From Chlorogloeopsis fritschii (lineage in GTDB: Bacteria > Cyanobacteriota > Cyanobacteriia > Cyanobacteriales > Nostocaceae), in assembly GCF_043099315.1 (NCBI RefSeq), contig NZ_CP170746.1: a stretch of DNA of 64,000 bases; one strand, written 5' to 3'. Made by a program: the position numbers and the translations under genes. Below the pieces are notes generated by a model. The model was given only the letters and a program-made list of their open reading frames with translations. It did no database searches and was not told where the DNA came from. Positions 25,431 through 34,379 of the stretch are shown piece by piece; position 1 is the stretch's first letter, and every line of letters starts with the position of its first letter.

Positions 25431-27785
25431 CTATTGCATTTGTCGCCGTGCTGCTTCTAAAAGCAGGCGTTTCTCCGCACGAGCAATGGCTTGATATGTC
25501 CTCGATACTGCTTCTGGTTCTACAGAAATGGAAGTAATACCCCATTTAACCAGGTGCTCAACGATCTCTGGATACAATGCTGGAGCTTGCCCGCAAATAG
25601 AGCAAGGAATTCCGCCTTCTGTTGCCATGCGAATAAGTTGGGCTATGGCACCCATTACTGCCGGATGACGTTCATCAAATGCTTTTGCTAGCTGTCCGTG
25701 TTCTCTGTCTACTCCTAGCAGTAGTTGAGTTAAATCGTTTGTTCCAATTGATATGCCTTGTACACCAGCTTTGATATATTCTGGCAGTAAAAATAGCACA
25801 CTCGGCACTTCTGCCATCATCCATAATTGAAACTGAGGCACTTGAGTTAAGTTTGCTTGTTCAACTTTTTGGCGACAAAAGCGAAATTCTTCTAGGGTAC
25901 GAACAAAGGGCAAAAGTAGGTGGATGTTGGTATAGCCAGCTTTTTGTACAGTCGCCAAAGCAGTAAGTTCGATCTCAAACAGTGCAGGATTGGCTAGATA
26001 GCTGAAAGTACCCCGCTCTCCCAAGATTGATGCTGGAGAAGATTGTAAATTGTCTTTTAAAGATGGCAATTCGTGCGATCGCCAGTCCAAGGAGCGATAA
26101 AAAATTGGTCGTGGTGCAAAGGCGCGAGCAAACTGCATAATTGTTTCGCACCAACGCTCCAACAGTTGTACTTGATGCCCCTCATTCAACCAAGTATGAG
26201 GGTGCTGTCCATCTAAAATATTGAGCGACATTAGTTCAGAGCGCAATAATCCGACTCCATCCACAGGCAAAGATTGCACTTGCTCGATCAAGCTCGGTTG
26301 ACTCAAGTTAACTAGCAACTGTGTAGCAGTCATGGGTTGATCGAGGTTGATGGGGTGGATAAGGTGATGAGAGGAGAGTTGTTCTAATTGTTTCCTTGTC
26401 TGGTTTTCTTGTTGTGTGTTTGCAGAGTCCTCTGCTGTGCTCATACCGAGGCGATAAACTTCTCCTTTATCACCATCTATCAGCAGTTGTTCGCCATGTT
26501 GAATCAAATTTGTGGCATTTGCCAAATTCACTATTGCTGGAATTCCCAATTCTCTTGCCAGAATTGCAGCATGGCTAGTTAATCCTCCTTGCTCAGTAAT
26601 TATGCCACCTGCTTGTTGCAATATAGGTAACCAATCTGGGGTAATTACTGGTGTAACTAAAATTACTCCTTTGGGTATTTGTGCTGGTTTTTGCTGAGAA
26701 TTAGCAATCACATAAGCAGTCGCTGTGACACGTCCTGCCGCTGTCCCCAATCCTTTGAGAAAATGAAAATTAGAAATACCCAATTGGGGGGTGATTACTT
26801 GTGTTAAATAAAGCGTACTAGATGGCTCTTGCTCTGGGATTGTCCACTCTAAGGTAAAGTTTTTACCGAATTCTCTGGCAATTTGCTTCGCTAATTTAAT
26901 TAATTGCTGTAAGTATTCTTCTGGTAAAGCATACTGTTTTTGTTGGATTTCTTCGAGTAGGTAGGTTTGCAAACACGATCGCTCTACCGTTTCTACAGAT
27001 GAGGGTACGTGTTGTAAGTCAACCCTATAATTCGTGTTCTCAATTCGATAAGCCAACATTTTGTTTCCCAGTTGCTGCTCCAATACTGCGCCAGTTTCTG
27101 GGTGAATGTAGTAGGAATCTGGTAAAACTTCGCCGTAAGTGATCGCCATTCCTAGTCCCCAGGTAGCTTGAATTTCCCATCCTGAAGAGTTAGCAACAAG
27201 CAAACCAGAGGCGATCGCATTTTGAATTGGTTGTGCCAAAATTGCAAAATTAATTTGTTGCAGATCAATTCCTGCCTGCTGCCAATATAGTAGGCTTCTA
27301 GCCCGAAATAACTGACTCCAAGTTTGCTTGAGTGCAATGGCGATCGCTTCTGGCTCACAAAAACAAACTTGTGACTCTAACAATCCTGATATACTCCCGA
27401 TCGACTGTTTTGCATTTGGGAGCATCAAGCTGGGACGAAAAATTAGACATTCAGTTTCAAATTGTCTAGCAGCTTTGAGGATTGCATTCAACAATTGGGG
27501 TGGTACTGTAGCATTAATTATCTCTTGACGCAAACCACTAGCTACCTGCCGAAGCTGACGCCAATTATTCACATCCAAGTGTAAAGAAGAGTGAGGTAAG
27601 TCAGCAACTAGCGCCTCTGAACTATTGAGATTTTCTAGAAATTTTCGCAAAACTGATGCTGCAATCACAAAACCAGATAGCACCGGATAACCACGCTGCA
27701 TGATTTTGCTTAAATAAAAAGCTTTATCACCAACTTCGGCGCGATCTTGCAGTTTAATTTTCTCAAGCCAGTAGAGTTTGTCCAC
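25431..27785 (-). CDS. PEP synthase / pyruvate phosphate dikinase-like protein with a worn ATP-binding domain
   Basis: Domains are in the PpsA order: N-terminal ATP-grasp, a swivelling phosphohistidine domain ('GGLTSHAAILARELGIPAIV', with the catalytic His), and a C-terminal TIM barrel ('GVGLLRSELM', 'FYRSLDWRSHELP', 'GISIGTNDLTQLLLG', and 'PCSICGQAP' with the catalytic Cys). The length of 784 residues fits. In the ATP-grasp part the usual RSSATAED-type loop is replaced by 'FRPSLMLPNAKQSIGSI'. The last two domains therefore look active while the nucleotide site may not be. It could be a PEP-utilising paralogue rather than true PpsA. Confidence 0.8.
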   Translation of the reverse strand: MDKLYWLEKIKLQDRAEVGDKAFYLSKIMQRGYPVLSGFVIAASVLRKFLENLNSSEALVADLPHSSLHLDVNNWRQLRQVASGLRQEIINATVPPQLLNAILKAARQFETECLIFRPSLMLPNAKQSIGSISGLLESQVCFCEPEAIAIALKQTWSQLFRARSLLYWQQAGIDLQQINFAILAQPIQNAIASGLLVANSSGWEIQATWGLGMAITYGEVLPDSYYIHPETGAVLEQQLGNKMLAYRIENTNYRVDLQHVPSSVETVERSCLQTYLLEEIQQKQYALPEEYLQQLIKLAKQIAREFGKNFTLEWTIPEQEPSSTLYLTQVITPQLGISNFHFLKGLGTAAGRVTATAYVIANSQQKPAQIPKGVILVTPVITPDWLPILQQAGGIITEQGGLTSHAAILARELGIPAIVNLANATNLIQHGEQLLIDGDKGEVYRLGMSTAEDSANTQQENQTRKQLEQLSSHHLIHPINLDQPMTATQLLVNLSQPSLIEQVQSLPVDGVGLLRSELMSLNILDGQHPHTWLNEGHQVQLLERWCETIMQFARAFAPRPIFYRSLDWRSHELPSLKDNLQSSPASILGERGTFSYLANPALFEIELTALATVQKAGYTNIHLLLPFVRTLEEFRFCRQKVEQANLTQVPQFQLWMMAEVPSVLFLLPEYIKAGVQGISIGTNDLTQLLLGVDREHGQLAKAFDERHPAVMGAIAQLIRMATEGGIPCSICGQAPALYPEIVEHLVKWGITSISVEPEAVSRTYQAIARAEKRLLLEAARRQMQ

Positions 27786-28551
27786 TCAATTAGTCAGTTA
27801 TCAGTTATCGGTTGTCATAAACTCTGGTTGTCACCAGAAAAATCAATTTTGATCGTGTACGCTTGATGTTGTGAGTTGTAAGTTGTTAAAAATGACTGCG
27901 GGCAAGTTTCACTACGGTATTTGTCAGCTTCAATGCCAAGATAGTTAATAAAATCTGCACCCCAAGTGATACAACAAAGGAGATCTCTCCAACATCCTAC
28001 CTCCTCTACTAACTATTAATTCAACACTTGCGTGCTACTAAGTATTACCACTAAATTTTCTAGAGAGCTTCTCATCGTCCAAGCTGGCACATTCTCTAGT
28101 CTGCTTGTTCAGACTTATTCTGCTCTCTAGATTTGTGAATTAGTTATACTGAAAATACTAAAGATGATATTTAACTAAATTAGAGTTTTGATTTTTTGCC
28201 CTGGCATTTGCATGTTGCTAATTAACACATCTGGAAGCATAGCAAAGAGCCGAACTAAACTCTTGGGTCTTTCCCCAGAGCCTTGCTCTGTTACCCTGCT
28301 TGCAGGGCATCCAAGAAAAGAAAGTTTGCACTGAGATTTTTAAGATCATACCAGAATAACAGCAGGAGGGGGGAGAGTATAAAAACACAAACAAGACTAC
28401 TTGAACTAAATATTCCTCCTCTTTACTGATAATGCCCCCTTATTAGTTCTCTTTGCTGGTGTTAGGTACACTTTAGTAATTGTGAAAAACTGGATAATCA
28501 GAATTTTATAATGAAGCGATCGCTTTTGAATCGCATGTTTTGGCTAAAAAC
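27786..28551. other. long intergenic region ahead of the MgtC-like gene
   Basis: These 766 bases hold no supported gene. They include the foldable element at 28261-28316, a purine-rich run (GCAGGAGGGGGGAGAG) near 28360, and a HIP1 site near 28516. The 27786-28150 part shows only short A/T-rich words. Confidence 0.5.
28261..28316 (+). ncRNA. predicted three-way-junction RNA element upstream of mgtC-like gene
   Basis: Outer stem TCTTGG/CCAAGA (28261-28266 with 28311-28316) encloses two exact hairpins: CAGAG-CCTTG-CTCTG (28276-28290) and CCCTG-CTTG-CAGGG (28294-28307). The fold is drawn by hand; no known riboswitch motif matches. It lies about 235 bases upstream of the MgtC-like start. Confidence 0.4.
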
Positions 28552-29025
28552 ATGACACACCAATCATTATTATTCATAAATACATACTACCTTTCACCTC
28601 ATGATTGGTTTAACATCACTTTCAGGCTATGTCTGGCTTTGTTGTTTGGGGCAGTCATCGGCTTAGAACGGGAACTAAGGCGCAAACCTGCTGGTTTAAG
28701 AACTCATATGTTGGTTAGCCTTGGTTCGGCACTATTTGTTCTTGCACTCTTGCAAACGGCTGCCGTTTCACCGGATTACGATCCTCTCAGTCGTGTCATC
28801 CAAGGTGTTGCCGCTGGTGTCGGGTTTCTTGGTGCTGGAGAAATTTTACGTGAATCTCCTAAAGAAGAATCACAACGTACTAAAGTTCGTGGGCTTACCT
28901 CAGCAGCAGCTATCTGGATATCGGCAGCTTTGGGAATAGCGGCTGGATGTGGTTTGTGGCAATTAGGATTAATCAGTACTGTGTTGTCTTTTTTAGTTCT
29001 TAATGTCTTAAAAAGGCTTCAATAA
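28552..29025 (+). CDS. MgtC/SapB family membrane protein
   Basis: The family core is clear: 'FGAVIGLERELRRKPAGLRTHMLVSLGSALFVL' with the conserved 'ERE..RKPAGLRT', then 'SRVIQGVAAGVGFLGAGEIL' and 'VRGLTSAAAIWISAALGIAAGCG'. There are about four to five helices. The 158 residues (from ATG 28552; the frame opens at TTG 28540) cover the membrane domain only; the C-terminal ACT-like domain of long MgtC proteins is missing. MgtC proteins are linked to magnesium stress and membrane-potential control. A structured leader precedes it. Confidence 0.88.
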   Translation: MTHQSLLFINTYYLSPHDWFNITFRLCLALLFGAVIGLERELRRKPAGLRTHMLVSLGSALFVLALLQTAAVSPDYDPLSRVIQGVAAGVGFLGAGEILRESPKEESQRTKVRGLTSAAAIWISAALGIAAGCGLWQLGLISTVLSFLVLNVLKRLQ

Positions 29026-29177
29026 ATATAAGTCAATATATATGCTTAAGCTAATTGTATATTTTATTACAATAAAATGATATATATAGGTAATACTTTA
29101 TACTTTAATCTGATTGCTGATCGCTCTAAACTAGCCGATGTAGTGCGTTAGCGAGGTAGTTTATTAAGGATGCGTAG

Positions 29178-29645
29178 ATGAAAAAGTTAATTTCGACAAT
29201 TGCTATTGCTTATTGCTCCATCTTGATTGTTAGCTGCGACAATACGCAGAATAATGCTTCTACGCAGACTCAACAGGATACCGTTACTCAGGTAAAAACA
29301 GATTCTCCCAAGAGTAATTCTGTCAAAAGAACTACTGCTGCTGACCAATCCAAAATTGACAACACTAAGCAAGCTTCATCGAGACAGCCAACAGTTGGTA
29401 CCGTCAAAAGTATGCAAAATGGCGACCTTCTGTGTTACGTAATATTAGTAGACGAAAATGGAACTGAGCATAATGTTGGTGCAGATTTTGATATTTGTGC
29501 GCAAGAAAAAGCTTTTTTAAATAAGAAAGTACGCGTCTATTACGAAACAGCATCAGTGAGTGATTGTCAAAGCGCTGAACCTTGCGGTAAAACTCGCAAA
29601 GAATCCATTGTCACAAAGATGGAAATTCTAGGGAAAAAATCATAA
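29178..29645 (+). CDS. putative lipoprotein with a cysteine-rich C-terminal domain
   Basis: The signal 'MKKLISTIAIAYCSILIVSCDN' ends in a lipobox (IVSC). A Thr/Gln/Ser-rich linker runs to about residue 70. The C-terminal domain has 'TVGTVKSMQNGDLLCYVILVDENGTEHNVGADFDIC', then 'KVRVYYETASVSDCQSAEPCG'. It contains four Cys residues and strands typical of a small OB-like or beta-barrel fold. I know no family. It is a single gene, ahead of the TA module. Confidence 0.65.
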   Translation: MKKLISTIAIAYCSILIVSCDNTQNNASTQTQQDTVTQVKTDSPKSNSVKRTTAADQSKIDNTKQASSRQPTVGTVKSMQNGDLLCYVILVDENGTEHNVGADFDICAQEKAFLNKKVRVYYETASVSDCQSAEPCGKTRKESIVTKMEILGKKS

Positions 29646-29751
29646 GTTTAGTTTTTTGACAGCAAAAGCGTGACTTGCAGACAATATTACTGATATCAAT
29701 AAGTAATACAAGAAATATTAAGCTTCTGGTTCGATACAAAGCGATCGCTCT

Positions 29752-30171
29752 CTAAATATTCTCCACCCACAGAAGATTACTTACGTAACAAGTGTTTTGA
29801 AGCGCGTTGTAAAATTTTTCGTCTGCTGTGAGCATTTGACATTTTTGTGTGACAGCAAGTGCTAAGTATAAACTGTCATACACTGCGCGATCGGTCTCAA
29901 GGGCAATATCTAAAGCAAGTGGCATCAATGGCTGAGATAAATAGATTTCCAAAGGAATTGCATTTAAATCTGCTAAAGTTTGCCTGGCATTTTTAGCAGT
30001 GTCTTCACCGCGACGCACTCGCTTCCACAAAACATTTGCCACTTCTGCAAAGAAAAAATCTGGAACTAAAAAAGTATGCTCGTTTGCTATTAAACGTCTA
30101 GCTGCTTCAGAGTATACTTCAGGCAAAAACCATTTTATTGCAATGCTAGCATCCAAAACATACCGACTCAC
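29752..30171 (-). CDS. PIN-domain toxin, VapC-like
   Basis: The 139-residue PIN domain has the acidic quartet of a Mg-dependent ribonuclease: D7 in 'YVLDASIAIKWF', a Glu in 'FFFAEVANVLW', an Asp in 'AVYDSLYLALA', and an Asp in 'LTADEKFYNAL'. VapC toxins usually cut tRNA or rRNA. Its start overlaps the end of the antitoxin gene by 4 bases (ATGA type), the normal coupling in vapBC operons. Confidence 0.9.
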   Translation of the reverse strand: MSRYVLDASIAIKWFLPEVYSEAARRLIANEHTFLVPDFFFAEVANVLWKRVRRGEDTAKNARQTLADLNAIPLEIYLSQPLMPLALDIALETDRAVYDSLYLALAVTQKCQMLTADEKFYNALQNTCYVSNLLWVENI

Positions 30172-30422
30172 CGTTCTCTGTCCTCGCGGATGAGTTCGGT
30201 ACTGTCACTGAAAGTTTTTCCTGCATATCTTACTTGAGCGCGTGCTAGTGCTTCTCTAGCTTTTTCCATATCACCGCCAATATGGTAGTGTGTTACTTTT
30301 TCCGCAGCTTGTTGTAAGATGTGCTTCAATTCCTCTTGCAAAGACCTACCATGCTGTTTGGCAAGGTTTTCTAGCTTTTCTAAAATAACAGGATCTAAAT
30401 TTTCAACTAAGATTTGAGCCAT
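30168..30422 (-). CDS. antitoxin of the VapBC/FitAB type (ribbon-helix-helix)
   Basis: This is an 84-residue protein. The N-terminus 'AQILVENLDPVILEKLENLAKQHGRSLQEELKHIL' is a ribbon-helix-helix DNA-binding fold like FitA. The C-terminal tail ('YAGKTFSDSTELIREDRER') should bind and block the PIN active site. It is first in the operon, which is the usual order for antitoxins, and probably represses the operon. Confidence 0.87.
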   Translation of the reverse strand: MAQILVENLDPVILEKLENLAKQHGRSLQEELKHILQQAAEKVTHYHIGGDMEKAREALARAQVRYAGKTFSDSTELIREDRER

Positions 30423-30527
30423 ATTTCACAGTTGTTTTTCAACCATCTTTAATGTTGAGATTTTAAGCTCGTTTGGTGAAGTGGAAAATACACAAAAATA
30501 TTAAACTTCTGGTGCAACACCAAGCGA

Positions 30528-31226
30528 TCACAATTGAGCAGCCAGGCGATCGGCTCTTTGACGTTCTTGTTCGGCTCTTTCATTGCCAGTCAACAACAAA
30601 TTTCCTTGCAAATCCCACCAGCGCAACCAAGGTAATTCCACATTCTGATATTGTCCTTGCCAAATGCCTAACTCAACTCCCAAAGGAGGTATGGGATAAT
30701 GTCCCCGCTCATTTGCTGCTAATAGCTGATATTGTCCACCAATAAATTCATACAATTCTACACTGGCTTTCTTCGCTTCATAAATGCCATAGAATGCAGG
30801 ACGAATTACCTGCTCATAAATCCAAAATTTACCTGTCCAAGGGGTTTTATCTCGTTCCTCGCTCCCATCTCCAGAGACAAATTCCAAGACAATCAATGGG
30901 GCAATGTACTCTCGCCACAACACATAAGATCTCCGTGTTTGTCCATCAAGCAAGGGTGGTACATTAGGCACATAAAACCAATCTGGTGCTTCTGCACCTT
31001 TTTCTGGGGGATCGGTCAAACGCCAGTAAATGCCCAAATCCTGGCCAATACAATATTGACCATCAGGATGTAATTGCTGGAGTACAGGTGTAATTGAGTC
31101 AGTCAGTAAGATGCTTTGTGGATGCTCTTGCCAGTTCTTCACAAAGGTGCCATTGGAATCTGGTAGTTGCGTATGATCGGGGAACGGGGTGAGTTCTTCA
31201 GTGGCTGGGTTGGTTGCAGAGGTCAT
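30528..31226 (-). CDS. Uma2 family (DUF820) endonuclease-like protein, truncated copy
   Basis: The 232-residue protein belongs to the PD-(D/E)XK-like Uma2 family. The core 'APDWFYVPNVPPLLDGQTRRSYVLWREYIAPLIVLEFVSGDGSEERD' carries the acidic catalytic-type residues, and 'KFWIYEQVIRPAFYGIYE' follows. It is a close duplicate of the gene at 31322-32044. Its end is shortened: where that copy has CGA within a HIP1 site (coding Arg), this one has TGA, which removes the last nine codons. The deletion is at a tail that looks dispensable. These genes are very numerous in cyanobacteria and of unknown use. Confidence 0.85.
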   Translation of the reverse strand: MTSATNPATEELTPFPDHTQLPDSNGTFVKNWQEHPQSILLTDSITPVLQQLHPDGQYCIGQDLGIYWRLTDPPEKGAEAPDWFYVPNVPPLLDGQTRRSYVLWREYIAPLIVLEFVSGDGSEERDKTPWTGKFWIYEQVIRPAFYGIYEAKKASVELYEFIGGQYQLLAANERGHYPIPPLGVELGIWQGQYQNVELPWLRWWDLQGNLLLTGNERAEQERQRADRLAAQL

Positions 31227-31321
31227 AAGGCTACCTTTGCTTGGGAGTGAAGGTTGTATTTTAGTTTAACAATCTAAGCGTAGGAGGAGCGATCGCATCT
31301 TTGAGCCACAGTCAAAAAATA

Positions 31322-32044
31322 TTAAGCTTCTGGTTCAACACCAAGCGATCGCAATTGAGCAGCCAGGCGATCGGCTCTTTGACGTTCTTGTTCGGCTCGT
31401 TCCTCACCAGTCAACAACAAATTACCTTGCGAATCCCACCAGCGCAACCAAGGTAATTCCATATTCTGATATTCTCCCTGCCATATACCTAATTCAACGC
31501 CTAAAGGATGGATGGGATAATGTCCCCGCTCGTTTGCTGGTAATGGCTGATACTGTCCCTCAATAAGGTGATAAACTTCCACACTGGCTTTATTTACTTC
31601 ATAAATGCCATAAAAAGCCGAGTGAATCACTTGCTCATAAATCCAAAATTTCCCCTTCCAAGGAGTTTTATCTCTTTCCTCGCTCCCATCCCCAGAGACA
31701 AACTCCAAGACAATCAACGGTGCGATAAACTCTTGCCATAATACGTAAGATCTTCGTGTTTGCCCATTGAGCAATGGTGGTACATTCGGTACATAGAACC
31801 AGTCGGGAGCTTCTGCACCTTTCTCTGGTGGATCGGTTATGCGCCAATAGATACCACAATCTTGACCAATACAGTATTGCCCATCGGGGTGACGTTTTTG
31901 CAATATCGGTTTAATAGAGTCGGTTAGTAGAATGCTTTGCGGATGTTCCTGGAAATTTTTCACAAAAGTGCCGTCAGACTCTGGTAGTTGCGTATGATCG
32001 GGGAACGGGGTGAGTTCGGTGGCTGGATTGGTTGCAGAGGTCAT
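31322..32044 (-). CDS. Uma2 family (DUF820) endonuclease-like protein
   Basis: This protein of 240 residues is nearly the same as its neighbour: it shares 'MTSATNPATELTPFPDHTQL', the 'EAPDWFYVPNVPPLL' core, 'APLIVLEFVSGDGSEERDK' and the tail 'ERQRADRLAAQLRSLG'. The catalytic-type Asp and Glu residues appear kept. Both copies also share the leader GGCTACCTTTGCTTGGGAGT, so the duplication included the promoter. It is complete, unlike the copy at 30528-31226. Confidence 0.87.
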   Translation of the reverse strand: MTSATNPATELTPFPDHTQLPESDGTFVKNFQEHPQSILLTDSIKPILQKRHPDGQYCIGQDCGIYWRITDPPEKGAEAPDWFYVPNVPPLLNGQTRRSYVLWQEFIAPLIVLEFVSGDGSEERDKTPWKGKFWIYEQVIHSAFYGIYEVNKASVEVYHLIEGQYQPLPANERGHYPIHPLGVELGIWQGEYQNMELPWLRWWDSQGNLLLTGEERAEQERQRADRLAAQLRSLGVEPEA

Positions 32045-32130
32045 AAGGCTACCTTTGCTTGGGAGTGAAGGTTGTATTTAGTGTAGCAATCTAAGAGCAG
32101 GAGGAGCGATCGCACCCCGCCATCAAAAAC

Positions 32131-32158
32131 AAAAAAGCAGCTGGAGTGAACCAGCTGC
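32131..32158 (-). terminator. rho-independent terminator of the MetF-type gene
   Basis: On the minus strand GCAGCTGG and CCAGCTGC form an 8-bp stem with a 6-base loop, followed by six T residues (A-run at 32131-32136 on the plus strand). It lies 25 bases after the stop codon. Confidence 0.9.
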
Positions 32159-32183
32159 CTAAACAACAAATTTGTTATTATCT

Positions 32184-33134
32184 TTACCTCAGCGCCATCT
32201 GGCTAACTGGCACAACACCAGCCATCTCCAAAATAGGCACAATCAAATCTTCGCGCTTGACTGCCATCATGTGGACACCTTGACACAATTGCCGGGCGAT
32301 TTGAACTTGCTCGGCTGCAATTTTTACACCTTCTGCTAACGGATCTTTAGCTTGAGCCAATCTATCAATAATGTGCTGGGGGATATTTACACCCGGAACG
32401 CACCTATTAATAAACTGGGCATTCTTTGCCGATTTCAACAAGAAAATTCCCGCTAAAATCGGCTTATTACAGCCTGCGGCAATTTTGTCCATAAATTTTT
32501 CTAGCAGTTCAAAATCCGTAATCATTTGGCTTTGAAAAAATTGCGCTCCTGCTTCTAATTTACGTTCAAATCGTGTTTGCAAACCCGACCAGCTAGCACA
32601 TTGAGGGTCAACTGCTGCACCAGGAAATAAATCCAGCGCTCCATCAGATAAGGGTTGCTCGTTGCAGTCAATACCATGATTCAGTTTCTGGATAACTTGT
32701 AGTAGGCGTACAGCCTCCAAGTCAAATACGCCTTTGCATTCCGGATGATCGCCTGCTTTGACAGGATCGCCCGTCAAAGCCAAGATATTCCGGATACCGA
32801 GAGCATGAGCGCCCATAAGATCGGCTTGCAAACCAATACGATTGCGATCGCGGCAGGCGATCTGACAAATCGGTTCGATGCCATGTTGTAGCAAAATCGC
32901 CGATGCGACTACAGAACTCATCCGTAGTACTGCTCGGCTACCATCGGTAATATTGACGGCATGCACCCTCCCCTTAAGGGTAGCCGCCATTTTTAACATA
33001 TGTTCTGGATTACCGCCCTTTGGTGGAGCCACCTCGGCGGTAATCAAGAACTCACCTGCTTTCGCAGCTGCACGAAAAGAAGTTAAAGGAATTGGATTTC
33101 TCGTAGCCAGCATAACAATGAAGTTTTCTGTCAT
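32184..33134 (-). CDS. methylenetetrahydrofolate reductase family protein
   Basis: The protein has the MetF TIM-barrel pattern: 'FLITAEVAPPKGGNPEHMLKMAATL', 'VHAVNITDGSRAVLRMSSV', 'QIACRDRNRIGLQADLMGAHALGIRNILALTGDPV' (the conserved RDRN...GD stretch), and 'GAQFFQSQMITDFELLEKFM'. It lacks the long eukaryotic C-terminal domain. Such 316-residue proteins supply or use 5,10-methylenetetrahydrofolate; some cyanobacterial members are only distant relatives of MetF, so I leave the symbol blank. Start codon candidates are ATG 33134 and ATG 33113. Confidence 0.85.
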   Translation of the reverse strand: MTENFIVMLATRNPIPLTSFRAAAKAGEFLITAEVAPPKGGNPEHMLKMAATLKGRVHAVNITDGSRAVLRMSSVVASAILLQHGIEPICQIACRDRNRIGLQADLMGAHALGIRNILALTGDPVKAGDHPECKGVFDLEAVRLLQVIQKLNHGIDCNEQPLSDGALDLFPGAAVDPQCASWSGLQTRFERKLEAGAQFFQSQMITDFELLEKFMDKIAAGCNKPILAGIFLLKSAKNAQFINRCVPGVNIPQHIIDRLAQAKDPLAEGVKIAAEQVQIARQLCQGVHMMAVKREDLIVPILEMAGVVPVSQMALR

Positions 33135-33174
33135 TGGGTACAGCTATAGCACATGTCACCCCATTCAGAAAAGC

Positions 33175-34185
33175 TCATAATGGCAGAGAGTACCCCATAG
33201 CAGTTTTTACTTTTGTAAGAGTGTGGTGAGCAATCGCCTCTGCTTTGTGCTTTCCGTGCCGTAATACCGACTCTAAATAGCTTTTGTCGTTGATTACTGC
33301 CTGATATTTATCTTGGATGGGCTTGAGAGCATTAATTGCAGTTTCTATTAATAATGGCTTAAATTGTCCCCAACCCATATCCTGACACTCAGCCGCTACT
33401 GCTTCTTTAGTCTTGCCAGAAAGTAACATATAAAGCGTTAACAAATTATTACATTCTGGTCTTTCTGGATTATCAAACTCCAAACCCCGAATCGGATCGG
33501 TTTTGCAGCGCTTAATTTTTTTGTTAATCTCATCTGGAGAATCGAGCAAATTGATCCGGCTCAACTCAGAAGGATCGGATTTAGACATTTTTTTAGTCCC
33601 ATCCGTCAAACTCATGATCCTTGCCCCTTCCTTTCTAATTAAAGGCTCTGGCAACTTCAGCACTGGTTGATCTGGTTCGGCAAATTGGTGATTAAATCTG
33701 TTAACAATATCTCGTGTTAATTCTAAGTGCTGCTTTTGGTCTTCACCTACTGGAACTTTATCTGCTTCGTACAGCAAGATATCAGATGCCATCAGCACCG
33801 GGTAATCCAACAAACCTACACCAACGTTTTCACCCTGCTTAACAGCCTTTTCCTTGAACTGAATCATATCTGTTAGCCAATTCAGGGGTGTGATGCAGTT
33901 GAGCAACCAAGTCAGTTCAGCGTGGGCAGAAACGTGGGATTGCACAAAAATGGTTGAATGGGTTAAATCAAGCCCGCAGGCAAGATAAATAGCAGCTAGG
34001 GTGTAAGTATTAGCCGCCAGTATCGCTGGATCGTGAGGCATAGTAATGGCGTGCAAATCAGCGATGAAGAGAAAATTCTCGTACTGGCTCTGCCCTTCTA
34101 CCCAGTTGCGAATAGCACCCAAGTAGTTGCCTAAATGTAAATTGCCAGTTGGTTGAACACCAGAAAGTACTCGTTGCCTGCCCAT
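33175..34185 (-). CDS. trpS: tryptophanyl-tRNA synthetase
   Basis: A class I synthetase of 336 residues, the normal size. The HIGH-type motif is 'GNLHLGNYLGA', with the family marker 'SGVQPTG' before it. The KMSKS loop is 'GTKKMSKSDPSE'. The tail follows the expected helical anticodon-binding domain. It charges tRNA-Trp. Its stop codon is 41 bases from the start of the MetF-type gene downstream, and the two may be one transcript. Heptad-like words precede it at 34200-34250. Confidence 0.95.
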   Translation of the reverse strand: MGRQRVLSGVQPTGNLHLGNYLGAIRNWVEGQSQYENFLFIADLHAITMPHDPAILAANTYTLAAIYLACGLDLTHSTIFVQSHVSAHAELTWLLNCITPLNWLTDMIQFKEKAVKQGENVGVGLLDYPVLMASDILLYEADKVPVGEDQKQHLELTRDIVNRFNHQFAEPDQPVLKLPEPLIRKEGARIMSLTDGTKKMSKSDPSELSRINLLDSPDEINKKIKRCKTDPIRGLEFDNPERPECNNLLTLYMLLSGKTKEAVAAECQDMGWGQFKPLLIETAINALKPIQDKYQAVINDKSYLESVLRHGKHKAEAIAHHTLTKVKTAMGYSLPL

Positions 34186-34379
34186 AAATTTTAACTTTAG
34201 TAGTCAATAGTTAATGGTTAATATTCATTGGTCAATAGTCAATACTCAAAAAGTTTTTGACTTGAGAGCGATCGCATAGATTTAGTTTACAAAACTCAAC
34301 AAAAATTAAATTCTGCTCAAACAGAGTCGCATTAACCTTGGAAGTAATTAAGTATTTTCTTAGATTCCGGGGTATTTGC

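Noticed and set aside
28261..28316. Hammerhead ribozyme
   Set aside because: A three-way junction is present, but the core words CTGATGA and GAAA are not at the junction.
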